From Aaosphaeria pasadenensis (Eukaryota > Ascomycota > Dothideomycetes > Pleosporales): a stretch of DNA of 64,000 nt. Each line of letters begins with the position of its first letter. Position 1 is the first letter of the stretch. The notes under the pieces were generated by a model, which was not told where the DNA came from, did not search any database, and saw only the letters and a list, made by a program, of their open reading frames with translations. Below are positions 34,048 through 45,659 of the stretch, in pieces. The translations under genes and the position numbers were made by a program. The stretch lies in NCBI GenBank assembly GCA_022813625.1, contig JAKLMB010000022.1, positions 1-64,000 of the forward strand, in the 5' to 3' direction.

Positions 34048-35164
34048 ACGCTCTTGACAATGCTTATGTAAATCTAAATTAAGGCAGGAAATACGAAGGT
34101 GGGGTTGGAATGAGAGCTGGTCATCATCACTGGTACGTTGGTTTATCTAGGTTGCGCAGGTGTACCTCCTAGCCAACTGGCATTTGTGTGACCGGCTCGC
34201 GGACTTCCGAATGAAAGATACCTTGTGTTCTCTAGCTTAAACAGTATGCGAAGTAAAGCCCACAGAACAAGCATACATCTTTTCATCGACTGGGTAGAAG
34301 TCTTTAAACATCTAGACAGTAGAATGGTAAAGGAGCATGCATGCTATCCCTTCAATTATGTCTGGTACACTTGACACGCTGTGATATTTCTTTTAATACT
34401 TTCGATCGCTCCTGAAATTCAGTTTTATAATCGACCAGTACCTTAAGCTACGCTTGTTCACAATGTAGATGAAGAAGCTTAGCAAATTTTCTGGAATCAT
34501 CCAAGGAACTATTGGTAGTCACAGGTCCATGCTGACTGATTGAAAGGATAGTTCAGATCACTCGACTCCAAGTCCTAATTGAACAGAGGCATTCCACGAA
34601 TCATGGTGGCCCCCAGAGGCTGTACAGGCTCTAGGCACTTGAAACAGCGCTAGATAACACTACAGCATAACCAGATTGCTATAAAACAATCAACAATAGT
34701 TGGTACGGTGGCACTGGAGGTCGTGATACAACAATGTGATGAAAATTGAAGAACCAAGCAATGCATCGACCTGACACGATAAGCATTGTCAATCGTTAAA
34801 ACCCTTTGTGTAACAATTAACCGTGTTCGACAACTCATTATGGACAGTAGATTTGCGAGGATTGTACGGAGTAGTCCTTCGTTTTGGCCGTAATACTCAA
34901 CTCAACCAGGGGACCGCGTAGGTTGGATAGAAAAGGTGCAGCTAAGAGATTCGCAACAGCCTCCGATTCGAGACTGTTCCTCATCAGCTCAGAAAAATTA
35001 ATGATGATACGGAGTACGGAGTACTAGGGAGAATAACATAGCAACATTCTCCAACCAATATTGCCTGCCGATTTGATAAGTTCGAGCCGACGAACAAGGA
35101 TCATAGGACCGCAATAGGCGGAACGTATTGATGGAAGGGGGTTAACAAGATTGCGTGATAGCAG

Positions 35165-35617
35165 TCATGAGTTCCTCTCAACTACTCTGACGAGTGAGTT
35201 TCGAGAACACGTCCCTCGGGTTCTCCAAAAACCCATGGTAGCATCAACAGTGGATAATGTCCACCTTCGCAATAATACTCCATCGTGTCCAGAATTAGCG
35301 GACCATGCTACCGCGACCAGTAAGGCCTGGTAGCCGCGATCCAATAATGAGGTAAGTTTAAGATGTGCATGGGTAATTTTCCTTGCACATGTAGCGATTT
35401 GAATGGTGTCTGGGTGCACAAGATCGGCTACCGGGATCCCGGGTTTGGGCAACGTTGACCATCTATGGTACTGATGCCACAGCATCTTGCTTATGCCAGT
35501 CGATCGTAGGATTTCACACCTCCTCAAATCCCTGGGAAGGTTTTGGAGGGTTGGGCGAGGAATATAGTTGGGCGGAAAGGCTTTGGAATGAGAGATCGCC
35601 GACAACATGAACGACAT
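35165..35617 (-). CDS. Hypothetical 150-aa ORF
   Basis: Starts with a true ATG and runs 150 codons in an otherwise empty region. The predicted protein is basic and has no signal peptide, membrane segment or known motif. It could be chance: about one ORF of this size is expected in several kilobases of non-coding DNA at this GC content. Confidence 0.2.
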   Translation of the reverse strand: MSFMLSAISHSKAFPPNYIPRPTLQNLPRDLRRCEILRSTGISKMLWHQYHRWSTLPKPGIPVADLVHPDTIQIATCARKITHAHLKLTSLLDRGYQALLVAVAWSANSGHDGVLLRRWTLSTVDATMGFWRTRGTCSRNSLVRVVERNS

Positions 35618-36391
35618 GAGATATACCTAGCACGGCTTAAGACTCGATGGGTATAGCGTACATTCTTTGTGAATCCCTGAGGAGTTAAGCGAACCGATAT
35701 GTAGCACATTGGCGGCAGGATGGCGGGCTTGGCCCTAACAACTACGATCACAGATGTGATCGCTCACATCTACCTTGAAGACTATCCGGCAGGGTATGAG
35801 TTCAAATGCTCACCGCCAATTGACATCTAGATTGACACGGATCAGCCTTTATCTTCATGGAGCGACTTCTTGGGCACATTCACATGGATCTCACGTTTCA
35901 TACAAGCTCCTCTCACGATCGAAGTGGTCACCAACAGTGTTCCGCCTCGTCCTGCGTTCTGATAGGTCAGGCCTTTGTGCTGGTGCTGCTTGATGGAAAA
36001 GCAACTATTATGATCGCTTCTAATTAGAATTCTCTGGAACAAAAGATCGCGTTGCGGTACAACAAGTCCCTGGATCCATCCCCTAACACAGCACTCAAGA
36101 AGCGACAGGTAGACATTCTGCCTCCCCCCGGTCTGGATCACCTACTGCCGATGCCCACTTGAAGGGAACACATGCACATATCCGTGTAGCTGTAACGCAT
36201 CCATTGGGAGTAGCAGTACACACAATGTTCGATTGACCGGTAGATATGCACAGAATCCAGGATGCTCCCATGCGGCTACTGCTGCGGCCGTTAAGGTGCA
36301 ATATCATTGTTTGGGATCTAGTTAGGACCCCTACATTCGGTCATGGGGGACAGGCAAGAGACTAGAGATATACCTTTCTAACTTCTGGCAT

Positions 36392-36399
36392 ATAAAAGG
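36392..36399 (+). promoter_or_regulatory. TATA box of the small CxxC gene
   Basis: A TATAAAAG sequence stands about 165 bp upstream of the ATG at 36561, followed by a C/T- and A-rich leader. It is one of the clearest TATA boxes in the window and points to inducible or strong expression. Confidence 0.55.
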
Positions 36400-36560
36400 C
36401 GCAGACCTCAACAACCAGAGGCCTTTAGGACACCGTTATCTTCAAGTCATTCCCGTGATTATCACCAGGTGCTCACCAAGTTTGCCTTTATCAGTATACG
36501 AATCGTGGACCCAATTTCTCATCTCTCAGCATACGTCTGTGCTGCTTATCCAACAACGCA

Positions 36561-36807
36561 ATGTGTTTCCAAAGTCCCATCAACAAGATCATCATCCCAT
36601 CTATGAACGAGGCTGAGGGAATTGTGACTATGCCGGTAAGTCGTTCTGCATGCGTATTCACTCGAATGGAAATCTCTCTGGCTAGTGTTTACCTGCTAAT
36701 TGTCCCAGGTACCAGGACGCCGCTGCCCAGCATGCTTAGAGAGGGGGGATACTGTGTGGGTGATTCCAGGCAAGTGTTGTCCGCAGTGCGGAACACCGGT
36801 GAATTGA
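36561..36807 (+). CDS. Small zinc-ribbon-like CxxC protein, 57 aa, function unknown
   Basis: Exons 36561-36635 and 36709-36807 are joined by a 73-bp intron with textbook signals (GTAAGT donor, TGCTAAT branch site, CCCAG acceptor). The protein starts MCFQSPINKIIIPSMNEAEG. The second exon encodes CPAC and CCPQCGTPVN, giving the spacing C-x2-C-x14-C-x2-C with an extra Cys next to the third. Four cysteines in two CxxC knuckles fit a single zinc-binding ribbon. Pro-Gly pairs before each knuckle (VPGRRC, IPGKCC) look like a two-fold internal pattern. No enzyme or DNA-binding family was identified. The gene sits alone in a gene-poor region and has its own TATA box. A real gene seems likely because splice signals, phase, start and motif agree. 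Confidence 0.7.
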
Positions 36808-38654
36808 ACGACTTCTCTCTCTCTGTGTGTGTGTATGTGTCTTCGTGTGTGATGAAAAGAGGTATAGTCGCGTAATACATCCATTGATGAACATTTGCGC
36901 TGACTTGCGATTCAGAAGTTGAGCGCGCAGGCTAACTTTGTTATGCGGGGCTTTGGGACCGGATGTACATGAGTATCAGGGTAATTGCATCAACGGGGTT
37001 CAAGCTGAGGTGTTTGTGTACTGCATTTTTCGGCGCTCTATCTTGGGGCTGTATGTCAATCGAACCTATCAGGATTGTTTTTGTGATCAGCGGCGTTCGA
37101 GGCCAAGCGATCAAAAGTTGGGGGATAATGTTTCATAGTTGTTGTTAAAAGAGGTATATATCCTTACTTGATTAATAGAGAATTAATAGCCCCTCAAGTG
37201 TAACGGCCATGGTGATGACCAACAGCGTGAAGGCGAATAACCAGGTTTTGACCCATTTGTCGCCGGAGCTCGGAGCTTGCAAACAGGATGAGGAGTTCAA
37301 ACCCAGACAATAGGTTTGAGTACAGGACGTACGGATAAATTGTATAATTCCGTCTCTCTTGATTCAAGAGATCTCGTGCGGCTTTTGTACAAGTGTAGTT
37401 GGGGTTGTATGTACCGGAAATACGTGGTAGTTAGTACGATCAATGATGAGAAAACTATTGGTCGAGTGCTATTGTGTAGAATTGCTCAGCGCATTGAGAT
37501 AGGATGTAAGCAATCCGTATACTCCGTAGCAGAATGTAGCATTGTAGGTAGGGTGATAGGGTGTTGTACTCGTAGTTACTGTGTATCTAGGTAAGTACCA
37601 ACTACTCGTACCTAGGTATCTACCTACCTAAATACATACTAGCGACTGTAATACTCGGCCCTTCGTAATATACTACGGGTAGTACTATAAGATTCAAGGT
37701 ACAAGTAAGTTGAAGTAAATCGTAGCAGACGGAGGGAGAATTCAACCTGGTGTGACCATGTATTAATCACTGTATGTATGGAGTGTGGGAGTGTTCCTTG
37801 AGGCTCAGGGGGTGCTCAAAATACGCTAGACCCAATATGGGTTAAACTGTGAGACATATGCTGACAACAATAATAAATGATGATGAGTGCTTTCACGGAG
37901 GATGTTGTTACACAATTAGGTGTATGTATCCATTCCTATCAGTTAGGTACATGCACAGTATAATAATTACACAGTAAGACGTGTACCAGGAAATGTGATT
38001 CGAAAAACGAACAGACTAGACCTAGTACAGATCCCCGAATGCTTCTTAGGTAACTTGTTACTTGTTGTGTAGGTACGGAGTACAAGGTAAGTTGATTATT
38101 ACCTGTATGTACATACGTACGGAGTATTGTGTACTGTCTGTGTACTCGTAACTACTGTGTACTCGTAACTAGTTGTTGTCTTGTCCTTTATTGTTGTGAT
38201 GATCTAGCACCACCGCCAGACCTCCACTCCCCAGACCTCTCCTCTCCTCTCTTCTCCTCCACTCCACTTAACTCTTCTTTTAAATCAAAGCGAATTCGAC
38301 ACCGCAGAACCTGCCAGAGAAAGAAGAAGAACAGAGGAAAAGAAGAAATCAACCACACTCCGCTACCAATCCGTTTTTATCTAATCATAGGTAATCCCAA
38401 TCCCCGCGTCGCACATCATCGTCCTCCACTTCACCTTATCTGCGCATAATACAACACCGCATCCGTGAACTACCTGGTTAGGTCCACTTCCTTGACTTCG
38501 CATTCATTTTCATCGTCACCTCCACGTCGGCCGGAACCATTGGCAGATTTCGCTCGTTCGATGCTGAGATCGGCCCGTCCGCACCCTACCCCTACGTGCA
38601 CATCAACACACGAAGCCCACCGAACCGCTGTCCTTTGAGTAGAAGAAGAATGAC
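36808..38654. other. Intergenic region before SHE3
   Basis: 1.85 kb. The plus strand has TACGGAGTA copies at 37520, 38074 and 38118, CTAC/GTAC-rich stretches at 37590-37720, and a C/T-rich leader-like part from about 38200 to the SHE3 start. No coding signal. Confidence 0.5.
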
Positions 38655-39611
38655 ATGAACGGCTCTGGCTGGAGTCACGAGGACGCTTTTGGGCCTGCCA
38701 AAACGAGCACGCCGCCACCACCCTCTTCAAAGTTCTCGATGCCGGTCCACACGTCGCCTCGCAACGTTTCGGGCCCCTTGGCCGTCGACATGGCGAACCT
38801 TCCTACCGATCCCTCCGCCGTGACTTCGCCGTGGCAGCGCGCCAACCCACACGCACCCCCTACCAACTCGAAGACATCTCAATACATTGATAAGATCACA
38901 TCTGAGAATGAGAGGCTGCGGCGGGAGCTCAATGCCGAAAGGCTGGCTCGAGAAGAGGAGGCCAAAAGGGTGTCTGCAGCGCGATCTAAAGCCGAGGACT
39001 CCCGTGCTGAATACCAGCACTTGCAAGTGCTCGCAGATGCCAATGCACGAGCCATCGAGCGCAAGGACAGGAAGTTGGAGGAGTTTAGGAATGCAATGGA
39101 GGCCGAAGCAAAGCGAAGAAAAGCCGCCGAGCTGCGAGCAGACGAGGCCTTGAAGATGCTTGGAGATACACGATCAGAGACACAACGGCAGCTTGCGTCA
39201 GCGTACGAAATGAAACATCTTGCAGAAACAAACGCAGAAGCTGCACGAGATGGGTTCAAGCGCATTACAGACGGCTATGAGAAAAAATTGAAGTCCATAA
39301 ACGAGCAGCTCCACAAATTGCGACAAGCCCGCAACGAAGATGCCGATAAGATCAAGCGTCAAGCTATAATCAGCGATCAACTTCAACACGAACTGACTCG
39401 AAATTTACGCAATGATCATAAGATGGTTGATATGATGGAAACTTACAAGAAGGAGCACCGCAAGGAGTTTGATGCGCTCCTGCATGAGGCAGAGGTCATG
39501 CGCAAAGCATTGCCGGAGAGGGAAAAGGAGGCCGCTCGGTTGATAGATGATATGATAGAAACCAGGGATAAGATGAAATGGGCAATGGCCCAGAACAAGC
39601 GGCAAGTTTAA
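38655..39611 (+). CDS. SHE3: She3-family coiled-coil protein (SWI5-dependent HO expression protein 3)
   Basis: 318-aa single-exon protein. In yeast She3 couples She2-bound mRNAs to the type V myosin Myo4 for transport; in filamentous fungi the family is conserved but less studied. Residues 1-70 are Pro/Ser-rich and hold SPRNVSGPLAVDMANLP. From about 72 on, an almost continuous heptad-rich coiled coil begins at SQYIDKITSENERLRRELN, continues through ERLAREEEAKRVSAARSKAE and ERKDRKLEEF, and ends near residue 312. There is no globular domain or membrane segment. The start is the first in-frame ATG after a stop. Convergent with the complex I gene downstream. Cargo and the C-terminal RNA-binding part of yeast She3 cannot be judged here. 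Confidence 0.8.
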   Translation: MNGSGWSHEDAFGPAKTSTPPPPSSKFSMPVHTSPRNVSGPLAVDMANLPTDPSAVTSPWQRANPHAPPTNSKTSQYIDKITSENERLRRELNAERLAREEEAKRVSAARSKAEDSRAEYQHLQVLADANARAIERKDRKLEEFRNAMEAEAKRRKAAELRADEALKMLGDTRSETQRQLASAYEMKHLAETNAEAARDGFKRITDGYEKKLKSINEQLHKLRQARNEDADKIKRQAIISDQLQHELTRNLRNDHKMVDMMETYKKEHRKEFDALLHEAEVMRKALPEREKEAARLIDDMIETRDKMKWAMAQNKRQV

Positions 39612-40408
39612 TGACTTGTCGGGTTTAATGACTGTTACGAGTGCCTCTTGTATGAATGATCTTATGGGATGTCAGGGCCCTGGCGTCAGGATTTGGATTG
39701 CCACAGCATGGTCAGAGGTTTGAAGGTGCCAACTAGCGCACATTATTGTATATTAAAGGAACTTATATTCTTATGTCAATCATCGCTTCATTGAAGCATA
39801 AGGTATCACGAACATGGGCAGCTTTTCTGCATATTCATACTCTTTGAAATAACAGTGAGTGCTTCTGCCTCGTTCTCCACTGCCAAATTGTAGGAATGAT
39901 AGTAATATTATTTCAGATTCTTCTCGATCAATCATCTGACCCGCACCCTGCGATGGTCGACATGGGCACAAGTGCATTTCATGCATTGGTTGAATGAATC
40001 CCATATCAACCACTGTGCCCGTTCACTGGGAGAACAAACTGTGTGATGCTAATGGCTTGCGAACATCGAGATTTCAGAATCGCAGCGACAGAAGAGAGAT
40101 GCTCATCATACGACATAAGCTCCACTTTGGGAAAGGATGGATAGATGTCCTTGTGAAATAAGGGTGTTCTGACTCCATGTGTGATCACGTAGACATCCAT
40201 TCGATGTTTCACATACCGTAGAGGTTGATGTAAGGTAGCATTGGAGAATCCCTTGCACGAGAGCACTTAAGGTTAAAGTAGCCCATTACCACAGGTGTGG
40301 CGTTTCTGAGAACATGAGAAACTGATATCATTCCTTGTATATGTACATACAGCACATTGTGTGCAGGCCTATAGTATGGCTAATCTAATTGGCATTCCTA
40401 GGCGGTTG
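39612..40408. other. Convergent intergenic region SHE3 / complex I gene
   Basis: 797 bp between two 3' ends. Nothing beyond presumed 3' untranslated regions was recognised; the small ORFs here have no support. Confidence 0.55.
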
Positions 40409-41191
40409 CTATTTCGCCAAGGGTTGCTCTGACTTGATAGTGTTATTCCGAAGCGCTTCAAGCTTACGCTCGTTGTCTTCGTTCGCTTCTCGTTTGAACT
40501 TGGCAAGGGTCTCGTCCAAATTGACTTGGTGCCCGGCGGGGACATTGTACGGCGAAGAAACAGTCAGAAGTCTGGGTACAAAGTCAGCGCTTTATTGTTC
40601 GTCTGCATGTCCCTCCAAATCATCAGGAGAAGTATAAAGACCCGTGTTCTGTTCGTATGACAACATGACGCGGATCGGCCATGCGGCTCGCGAGCTGGGA
40701 TCGACGTACTCGGGAAATTTCACAGGAACATGATCCTGAGATTTGGAGTTCATGAATAACACCCTATCCGAGCCAGCTTGCTCCATCATCCGTACATGAA
40801 CATCATTATACGCCGCAAGCTCGTCTTGCTTCTCGGTGAACTTGCTGATGAACTGGGTGAAGAACGTTGGCGAATCCGGACCTTGTCGCGACGCAGCATA
40901 TACAGCATATCCGATTGGGAACAAAGCTACAACACCCCAAAAGCCTGGCTAGATACCCAATTAGATTAGTACAAGTGGAAATAATCGGAACGAATGGCTG
41001 TATCTGTGCCTGAACAAGAGCAAGACTGAGCTGGTGGAGGAAGAAGTTCGACGTACCCCGAATGCTTCATTGACGGATGCATGTGCGTGGCCATGGGCAT
41101 GTTCGTCATGGGCGTATCGACGCCCCTGGCAGTTTACAGAGGTTCTTCCTCTTCTAGCGGTAGAGACTGCTGCCCGGCGAAGCGCTTGCAT
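40409..41191 (-). CDS. NADH:ubiquinone oxidoreductase (complex I) 17.8-kDa-type accessory subunit
   Basis: Mitochondrial inner-membrane accessory subunit known from Neurospora complex I. Exons 41191-41057, 40948-40710 and 40571-40409 join in frame to 178 aa. The N-terminus (MQALRRAAVSTARRGRTS) is Arg-rich without acids, a mitochondrial presequence, followed by a His-rich stretch and SVNEAFG. Exon 2 adds one hydrophobic segment (GFWGVVALFPIGYAVYAAS), then FTEKQDELAAYNDVHVRMME. Exon 3 holds SSPYNVPAGHQVNLDET, a motif shared with the Neurospora protein, and a charged C-terminus. The acceptor at 40949 (TATCTAG) was used instead of the nearby CCAG because only it keeps the frame. Subunit identity is by motif memory and is less certain than its mitochondrial nature. 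Confidence 0.75.
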
Positions 41192-42296
41192 GGTGACAGA
41201 GCTAGTTGTTACTGGCAGAGGCGTCCAAACGTGACGATGAAGCTTGAAGTTGACAATGACGGCTAGATGAATTTTGGACTAGTGTCTTGGCGACGTTGTT
41301 GTGCAAATGGAGGGTGACGGGATTTGGTACATCTTCGTATTATCGGAACGACAGGTTATTGCAATCTTTGGCAGTAATAATGAAACCTCATTTTCTTACG
41401 AGGTAAGTTGAAGACAGCCATATACCCGTCTGACTAGCGCCATCGTGAATAACTCCCTAGAGATCCTAATCTGTCAGTGCAATGGCTCAACTAGATAGTA
41501 TTTCTGCTGAAGTAAGGCATGATGCATTGTTCCTCATTGGTTCAAAATGCAATGACATGCTCAGCATCTCAATCGATGGCATGACGACTCCTTAGGCAAT
41601 TGACTTTTCTTTTGGCACAACTTTACTTCCTGCCTGCAATGATGGAATTTAGAGGAAATCCATTCATTTCGCATGTTGTCCGGGGACTTTGCTTGGCTCA
41701 TGACTACTTGGGTACCTAGGTGTCTGCCTAAGTACCTAGGCATGTATTGCGACATATCATTTCAACGTCAGAACATATAGAATACGCAGAGAGCCTCTTC
41801 ATGCCCCAACCCACCACGATGCAACTTGATAGCCTCTATCGAAAGGCTTGCGATGGCGACGCGAATTAACTATAAGAGGGACCTAGCTAGGTAGGTTAAT
41901 ATAAGGGCGCCACCTGAAAAGAGTCTAGTTCAAATCCCAGTAGATCGATACCTCGCGTGCCTCGGTACAAACCCCACCCCATCCAGCTTTCTCGGGGTTC
42001 ACGACGAAGCACAGGAAGCTACGCAATCTGTGCGAGTGGACTCAAGACGACAATAAAGCGACGTAGACTCTGCCTCTTACTCTCCTTTGCCCTCCCTTAC
42101 CTTTCCTTTCCCTTGACTATTCACAATCTCTTGACACAACTCTTGTTGGCGACCACAAGAGCGTGACCCTTTCACCAATTAATCCTGAACCGGGTAAGAC
42201 GAGGCAAAGGTGACACGGCACCAGTGACAATACGAATTCTTGGATTGCCTTCATCGTCTTCAATCATTCCATTGTACTAAAGGTTGATTACGGACT
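41192..42296. promoter_or_regulatory. Divergent intergenic region complex I gene / MDR gene
   Basis: 1.1 kb. TACCTAGG-type sequences occur at 41711-41744. The final 250 bp are C/T-rich, fitting the leader of the MDR gene. A tRNA B-box-like GTTCAAATCCC at 41928 has no matching A-box. No other feature. Confidence 0.5.
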
Positions 42297-43496
42297 ATGT
42301 CTTCATACACGTCGGTCCATCTTGCCGAAAGGCCTAAAGACCAAATCGTGCCTGGCAAAACATTCACTACGAAAGAACATCCAACGCCTGATGCATCTAC
42401 CATCAAAAATGGTGAGGTTCTGCTCCAGACACTTTACCTTTCTCTCGACCCCGCCATGCGAGGTTGGTTGAATTCAACACGCTCGTACATCCCTCCGGTC
42501 GGTATCGGCGAAGTCATGCGTGGTTACGGCATCGGCATCGTGAAAGCATCCAAATCTGAGAAATTTCCCGTCGGGACTTATGTGAGTGGGATGTGTGGAT
42601 GGACCGAGTATGCAATCCTGCCGGAAAAGGGCCTCGAGAAATTAGATTTGCCTCAGGGTGCGGTTCCCACAGACACATTGGGCGTTCTTGGAGCAACAGC
42701 ATTAACTGCCTACTTTGGAATCCTGGATGTCGGTCAAGTAAAGAAGGGCGACTTTGTCGTCGTTTCTGGAGCTGCAGGTGCGACTGGTAGTGTCGTAGGC
42801 CAAATTGCGAAGATCAAGGGAGCCACAGTATTGGGCCTAGCTGGTGGAGATGATAAGGTTCGCTGGCTGAAGGAAGAGCTGGGGTTTGATGACGCGTTAA
42901 ACTATAAGGATCCTGAGTTCGCAAGCAAATGCAGGGCAGCAACCAAGGTAAATGTTTCTTTCGTGTTGTATACCCATTCACTAACATGATCGATAGGGAC
43001 TGATTGACGTCTACTTCGATAACGGTATGCATAAATGCCCTTTCTAACGAGGATCGTACTAACTAAAACCTTGTATGTAGTCGGAGGGGAGATTCTCGAC
43101 ATGGCGCTCGCCAGAGCTAAACCCCATGCACGATTCGTCATGTGCGGAGCAATCAGCGAGTATAACAAAGCGAAGCCTCAAGGACCTAAAAACTATCTCA
43201 TGATTATTTCCATGCGCATTCGAATGCAAGGGTTCATTGTCATGGACTACGCGAAACAGTACCCGGAAGCAAAGAAGCAACTTGCTCAATGGCTAATAGA
43301 GGGAAAGCTCAAGCGGAAAGAGACAATTGTTAAGGGAGGCCTAGTGAAGGCTGAACAGGCGCTTGTGGACCTCTATAACGGGGTGAATACAGGTTAGTTG
43401 TACTCCTCATGATTTACTCGGCCTTACTGATAGGGTCTCGTAGGGAAGCTTCTTGTGGAGGTAGCAAAACCAGAAGATGCCAAGTCCAAGTTGTAA
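42297..43496 (+). CDS. NADP-dependent MDR oxidoreductase (leukotriene B4 dehydrogenase / double-bond reductase type)
   Basis: Soluble zinc-independent medium-chain reductase; relatives reduce the C=C bond of enones and aldehydes with NADPH. Exons 42297-42947, 42997-43024, 43081-43392 and 43444-43496 give 347 aa. The N-terminal GroES-like part has YLSLDPAMRGWLN, the hallmark of this subfamily. The Rossmann part carries VVVSGAAGATGSVVGQIAK near 160 (A-x-x-G-x-x-G NADP motif). VYFDNVGGEILD is split over the tiny 28-nt second exon. Then MCGAISEYN and RIRMQGFIVMDY follow, with LLVEVAKPE at the end. The usual zinc-ligand cysteines of alcohol dehydrogenases are absent. Substrate unknown. Signs of transfer or cluster membership are absent. 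Confidence 0.9.
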
Positions 43497-45659
43497 ATTA
43501 TTATTACAAGCGTCGTACGAAGTGCTACGAGTATTCAATATGATTACAGGAGAATTGTTATAGGGCTTAGTTTGACCTTCACTATTGTGAACCAGCGTCT
43601 TCAATCAAATACGGATGTCGTACATGATCCATATGGGGTGTATTATAGCAAGATTCCATCAATCATGACAATCGTGGACCGGCCTTTTAACAACATTGCT
43701 GAGCAAAGTCCGGCTATGGTGATCTTTGTAATAATGTTGCTTGATGCGACCCGAGCTTGCAGTATCCTTTGCGGCTTCATATACATGTGCGGACATAGAT
43801 TATACCGCTACAGCTAAGCGTGCTAGTAGTATAACGCAAGCACTGTATCTGCATATCAGACAAATCATCCCATACAAATATTTGTACTGTTTAGTCGTGA
43901 ATCTTAATTCGCATATTCATCACTTCGTCAATTCAAGTTACGGTCTACATAATCTGTGGTGCCACGTGATCGAGTTACACACGTTAGACGTTTCTGATTC
44001 CCAGAAGAACACTGTACTAGCAAATCACTACCAATCTTTGCAACCTGAAAGGGAACTTTGTCCACCACTTTGTTATACTTTTGTATAGCAAGCATATGCT
44101 TGTGGGAAGTGATGTTGCGAACTATCTAGTTGAGTACTATTCCGCCATTGGCTCTAATGAGAAATTCTGCTCAAAGATTGGCCCATCCTGGCACTGTATC
44201 AGACTCTGAATTTTGTTTGGCCCAATTCGTAAGCATGGTGGATTTCAAGGTTTGCCTTACCCTAAAGAAGACAAGTAGGTAATGTACAGGATCATTCTGA
44301 CGGTGCAAATCCGTGCTTCAACGAGATGTTGATGAGTGTAAGGACATTGAGGACAACTCCTATACTCGATGCGTCTGACGCGAGGGAACACCAATGTCGT
44401 CTCGATAGACTAGTTTTGGAACCGTAGTCAGCTACTAGTAATCTATTAGGTTTCAATAGTTAATGTCGTAACTACGCACTTGTACTGCGATTCCAGTACT
44501 GCAAGATAAATGGATTGCTTTTGGGGCGGTGTGCAACTCTGGCACCTAGGGACTTAAGCACTTGACGACGCTGCCTTATACTGGGATGTATAGGATCCCC
44601 TCAGTCTCACTAATTACACCAAGCTTGAATCAGCTGGAGTGGAAATTCGCCATCATATGGCCCCCATGACACATTCTTATCGTAAGGGGTACATCACGAG
44701 AGGATCCAAGGAGTGATCATGTTGGAGATGACTAGTAGCGCGGGCTTGATACTTGAGCCTTTCCTTCATATTTGGCAACTGCCGACTTGCTTAAAAATAC
44801 ATCAACCAATTATAGACTGCGTGTTCCGAATGACACTTGCATTGAGACGATATATTCCTAGTACATTTCTTGGAAGAACAAGTACGAAAATCATTTGACC
44901 CGACTACAGAGTAACCACATAAGCCATAAATAAAGAGAAAAGACATTTCCAGATAGCCCAGTCTCTCTGGGCCGATTTGCGTTGTCCGAGGCCCCGATTA
45001 CCGTGTTGTGCTTGGATCCTTGGTTAGTACCGTGGTGAATCAGGCCTAACCTGCGCGATTCCCCGATACACCTGGCAAACCTCATGCCCAAACGCTGCAA
45101 CTTCATTCAATATGCCCTGCTAGACTCGAAAATTTCCTCCCTTTGTTCCCAGGCATGGTGCTTAGGCTGGCTTAGGCACTGCCGTGCCCATTTCCTCGCT
45201 TGCGGCGTGCAGACCCGAGATGAATGGAAGAAGGAAGGTACAGGGCGGGCCGTATGGAGTGGTAATAGACGAGATTGAGACCAACCAACTACAAACACTC
45301 ATCCCATTTCAAACCATGGAGACATACCGCCATGGAGCATGTCACCTCACTGAGATACGCATAGTCTTGCACGAGAGTCCCCAGTGTTCCAAAGGGGTAA
45401 ATCGAAATCGGCGGGAACATCGAAACGCTTCACGCACGCAACGTCGAAAAAAAAAACGCGGCTCGCTCCCTGTATACGGTACAACGAACGACAAATTTAA
45501 AGATAACTCGCGGGATGTCTTCTTGGATGGTACGACAATGCATCGCCCTTAGAGACATTGCATACACACTTTAGGGTGAGAGGAACAGGTGAAGGGTGGA
45601 ACAAACGTTCCAGGCTGAAGAAGTATCCTGCACCAGTCACATTAGGCTCAATACCGCCA
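43497..45659. other. Intergenic region MDR gene / C2H2 gene 1
   Basis: 2.16 kb between convergent genes. No ORF with coding character on either strand, no repeats of note apart from an A11 run at about 45448-45458. Composition is ordinary. Confidence 0.5.

Larger units (their letters stand above)
32646..36560. other. Gene-poor region with weak ORFs
   Basis: 3.9 kb without a recognisable gene. It holds two weak minus-strand ORFs described separately, TACGGAGTA motifs at 33034, 34865, 35008 and 35015, and a pair of overlapping hairpins at 35746-35772. The last 200 bp are the promoter of the small CxxC gene. Confidence 0.5.

Noticed and set aside
41870..41945. GTTCAAATCCC resembling a tRNA B-box
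   Set aside because: No A-box upstream and no clover-leaf pairing could be drawn.
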